Part shown: piece after piece, positions 14,290 to 16,583 of the stretch
Layout: every line of letters begins with the position of its first letter
How positions within the stretch are numbered: the first letter of the stretch is position 1
Assembly: GCA_946406305.1 (NCBI GenBank)
Contig: CAMJKC010000018.1
Location: 1-16,583 of the forward strand
Reading direction: 5' to 3'
DNA from: an uncultured Lachnospiraceae bacterium
GTDB taxonomy: Bacteria; Bacillota; Clostridia; Lachnospirales; Lachnospiraceae
Length of the DNA: 16,583 nucleotides
Notes under the pieces: model-generated
Database searches by the model: none
The model's input: only the letters and a program-made list of their open reading frames with translations
What the model was told of the DNA's origin: nothing
Translations under genes and position numbers: made by a program

Positions 14290-15372
14290 TTAACTTATAT
14301 ATGCTCCCACTATTTTTAATCTATCACAAAAAACCTTCAATGCTGTAAACATATCTTTTGCTTCTTTGCTATTTATATCTCCTTCTATTTCACAAAAGAA
14401 AAAATATCTCCATATAAGGCTCTTCATAGGTCTACTTCTTAAATTTCTCATATTAAACCCGTTTGCCCCTATAATATCAAGACATTTTGCAAGTGCCCCT
14501 GCTTCATTTTTTACTGTAAAAACTATTATAAAATTTTTTTGTGATGCATCATAATCTTCATATTCATTTATAACTCTCTCAAAACTTGCAAATCTCGTAG
14601 TGTTTAGGCTTACATTGTTTATGTTTTCTTTCAAGACTTCCAAATCATATATACTTGCTGTTTCTTTGCTCGCTATCACTGCCATATCATTACTATTGCC
14701 TTCTTTCAACTTCTTCGCCGCAAGAGCTGTATTTACATCTTCTATGACCTCAAAATTATTTTTTTCTATAAACTCTGAACACTGTGCAATCGCTTGAGGG
14801 TGTGAAGAAATTTTTTTAACATTCTCTAATTTTGTCCCCTTTTTTACAAGAAGATTGTGTGTTATGTCAAGGTCAAATATTTTATTCACATATAAATCTT
14901 TAGAGAACATAAGGTCCATTACTTCTCCTACATCTCCTGCAAAAGAATTTTCTATAGGGAGAACACAAGCGTCACACTCTCCAGAAACTACTGCATTATA
15001 TGCACTTTGAAAACTATTTTTATTTATATATTTAGCATCTTTGTACATTTTTGTTGCTGCTATATATGCATATGCTCCTTCTGCTCCACAGTATGCAACT
15101 TTTATTCCAGACATTATTTTCTCTTGAAAATTTTTTGAAATTTTCATAACATCTTCCATAAAGTTTATATAATACTGTTTTATGTCTTTTTCTTTTATAT
15201 AGTCACAATTCTTTTTTACTATTTCATCTTCTCTTTTTTTATCTACTATCGGCAAAAGTTTTTCTTTTTTATAGTTAGCAACATCTCTTGACAACTGCAT
15301 TCTCTCTTCAAATAGTTTTGCCAAATCTTTATCAATTTCATCTATTTTTTCTCTTATACTATTTATTTCCAT
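14290..15372 (-). CDS. pheA: P-protein: bifunctional chorismate mutase/prephenate dehydratase with ACT domain
   Basis: This protein makes prephenate from chorismate and then phenylpyruvate, the phenylalanine precursor. The 360 residues divide into an AroQ-type chorismate mutase helix bundle (1-85; IREKIDEIDKDLAKLFEER, then PIVDKKREDEI), a prephenate dehydratase domain (91-265; VAYCGAEGAYAYIAA, CVLPIENSFAGDVGEV, and NTTRFASF with the catalytic T259), and a C-terminal ACT domain (281-355). The ACT domain has AGALAKCLDI and LRSRPMKS, corresponding to the phenylalanine-binding GALV and ESRP motifs, the latter with Arg replacing Glu. Feedback inhibition by phenylalanine is therefore expected but the altered motif leaves its strength open. 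GAGGAG lies 10 bases before the ATG. It overlaps the aminotransferase by 14 bases. Confidence 0.95.
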   Translation of the reverse strand: MEINSIREKIDEIDKDLAKLFEERMQLSRDVANYKKEKLLPIVDKKREDEIVKKNCDYIKEKDIKQYYINFMEDVMKISKNFQEKIMSGIKVAYCGAEGAYAYIAATKMYKDAKYINKNSFQSAYNAVVSGECDACVLPIENSFAGDVGEVMDLMFSKDLYVNKIFDLDITHNLLVKKGTKLENVKKISSHPQAIAQCSEFIEKNNFEVIEDVNTALAAKKLKEGNSNDMAVIASKETASIYDLEVLKENINNVSLNTTRFASFERVINEYEDYDASQKNFIIVFTVKNEAGALAKCLDIIGANGFNMRNLRSRPMKSLIWRYFFFCEIEGDINSKEAKDMFTALKVFCDRLKIVGAYIS

Positions 15373-16561
15373 CTTTTACACACTCCTCATATAAACTTTT
15401 AAAACTTTTTATTGAATTTACTACTGTTTCGTAATCTACACAATATGCAAGTCTTACATATCCTTTTATTCCAAAAGATTCACTCGGAACTAATAGTAAA
15501 TTATGCTGTAAGGCTCTTTTTGAAAATTCTTTTTCTTCTATCGGCGTTTTTATAAATAAGTAAAATGCTCCATCAGAATTTACTATTTCATAACCTATAC
15601 TCTCTAATTTTTCTAATAAAAATTGCCTATTTTTCTTATAAACACTAAAGTCAGAAGTAAGGCCCAAAATTTTTGGAATCATATGTTGAAACAAAGTTGT
15701 CGCACACACGAACCCCATGCTCCTTCCTGCACCACATATACTTTCAAATATTTTTTTTGCATTATTACAACTTTCATTTACAAGTATATATCCTATCCTC
15801 TCTCCTGGAAGTGATAACGACTTTGAAAATGAATATGTAACTATGCTGTTTTTATAATAATTTGTGACGAAAGGATATTTCTTATCAACATATAAAAGTT
15901 CTCTGTACGGTTCATCAGACAGTAAAAAAATATTTTTATCATACTCTTTTTCTTTTTCAGATAAAATTTCTGTTATTTTTTTTACAACCTCTTCGTCATA
16001 AAAAACTCCTGTAGGGTTATTTGGAGAGTTTATTATTAAGAGTTTGGTATTTTTTGTAATTTTTTCTTTTAAGTCATAAAAATTAGGAAAGAATTTTTTT
16101 TCATCAGGTTTTACTGTAATGACAACTCCTCCTGCATTTTCTATGAATACTTTATATTCTGGAAAGTAAGGAGAAAATACTATTACTTCATCTCCGACAT
16201 TTACTAATGCTTTTAATGCTATTGCTATCCCTGCTGCTGCTCCACTTGTCATATATATATATTCTTCATTAGTTTCTGCTGAATATTTTTCATTCAAGTA
16301 TTCACTTATGCTTCTACGGACAAAAATATCTCCTTGTGCCGATGTATATCCATGTAGTTCTATAGGATTTTTATTTGTTATTAAATCAATTAAAACTTCT
16401 TTAACTTCTTTTGGAGGGCTTGAAACAGGATTTCCTATTGAAAAATCAAAAACTTTCTTTTCTCCATAGGTTTTTTTTAGTTCTTTTCCCTTTTCAAAAA
16501 GTTCTCTTATCGCAGATCTCTCACTTCCCAATTTGTTCATTTTTTCATTTATGTCTTGCAT
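15359..16561 (-). CDS. PLP-dependent class I aminotransferase, probable aromatic/aspartate aminotransferase
   Basis: This is a fold-type I aminotransferase of 400 residues. The PLP lysine is K247 in SFSKSLSLPGERIGY (244-258). NSPNNPTG (178-185), SDEPYR (215-220) with the pyridine-nitrogen Asp D216, and GYTSAQG (71-77) are typical of the aspartate aminotransferase superfamily, and YVRLAYC near the C terminus holds the substrate-carboxylate Arg. As first visible gene of the phenylalanine/tyrosine operon it probably adds the amino group to phenylpyruvate and 4-hydroxyphenylpyruvate, the final step to both amino acids. Sequence alone cannot exclude aspartate or alanine as substrate. TAGGA lies seven bases upstream of the ATG. 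Only 22 bases remain beyond it, so the operon's promoter and any leader regulation lie outside the window. Confidence 0.88.
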   Translation of the reverse strand: MQDINEKMNKLGSERSAIRELFEKGKELKKTYGEKKVFDFSIGNPVSSPPKEVKEVLIDLITNKNPIELHGYTSAQGDIFVRRSISEYLNEKYSAETNEEYIYMTSGAAAGIAIALKALVNVGDEVIVFSPYFPEYKVFIENAGGVVITVKPDEKKFFPNFYDLKEKITKNTKLLIINSPNNPTGVFYDEEVVKKITEILSEKEKEYDKNIFLLSDEPYRELLYVDKKYPFVTNYYKNSIVTYSFSKSLSLPGERIGYILVNESCNNAKKIFESICGAGRSMGFVCATTLFQHMIPKILGLTSDFSVYKKNRQFLLEKLESIGYEIVNSDGAFYLFIKTPIEEKEFSKRALQHNLLLVPSESFGIKGYVRLAYCVDYETVVNSIKSFKSLYEECVKDGNK

Positions 16562-16583
16562 ATTTTTTCCTACGAAAATATTT

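Noticed and set aside
16562..16583. T-box or leader peptide upstream of the aromatic operon
   Set aside because: Only 22 bases are available beyond the aminotransferase start, so no leader element can be seen or excluded.

Overview
The window comes from a strongly AT-rich genome, about 30% GC or less by eye. It reads as an anaerobic low-GC Gram-positive bacterium, most likely a member of the Clostridia; I cannot name a species. The clues are an electron-bifurcating NfnAB pair, a sodium-pumping biotin-dependent decarboxylase, a 3D-domain cell-wall protein and a clostridial-style MurG. Coding density is very high. I support 18 protein genes, one of them a 48-residue gene that is easily missed, and find no tRNA, rRNA, CRISPR array, insertion sequence or phage gene.

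Layout. (1) Positions 56-1755, minus strand: a three-gene operon for the membrane part of a Na+-translocating decarboxylase, in the order small single-span subunit, biotin carrier, beta subunit. The carboxyltransferase (alpha) gene is not in view. (2) Positions 1756-1889: a divergent promoter region. (3) Positions 1890-4042, plus strand: a secreted 3D-domain protein, a HIT-family protein and MurG, ending in a strong hairpin (4024-4056) that probably also terminates the opposing operon. (4) Positions 4062-16561, minus strand: twelve genes with gaps of at most 21 bases and several overlaps. In transcription order they are an aminotransferase, pheA (chorismate mutase/prephenate dehydratase), aroB, aroC, a fused aroE-aroK, aroA, tyrA, aroF, an MFS-like transporter, a DUF5684-like small membrane protein, nfnA and nfnB.

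How it works together. The aro/phe/tyr block encodes the route from erythrose-4-phosphate plus phosphoenolpyruvate to phenylalanine and tyrosine, except for 3-dehydroquinate dehydratase (aroD/aroQ), which is absent. Shikimate dehydrogenase consumes NADPH, and the distal NfnAB pair makes NADPH from NADH and reduced ferredoxin. A metabolic link is therefore plausible, although a possible extended -10 promoter before the small membrane protein may let nfnAB be expressed separately. The points most worth checking are the AroE-AroK fusion, the missing dehydratase, the uncharacterised transporter and membrane protein between aroF and nfnA, the tiny decarboxylase subunit, and a 3D-protein mRNA that appears to be leaderless.
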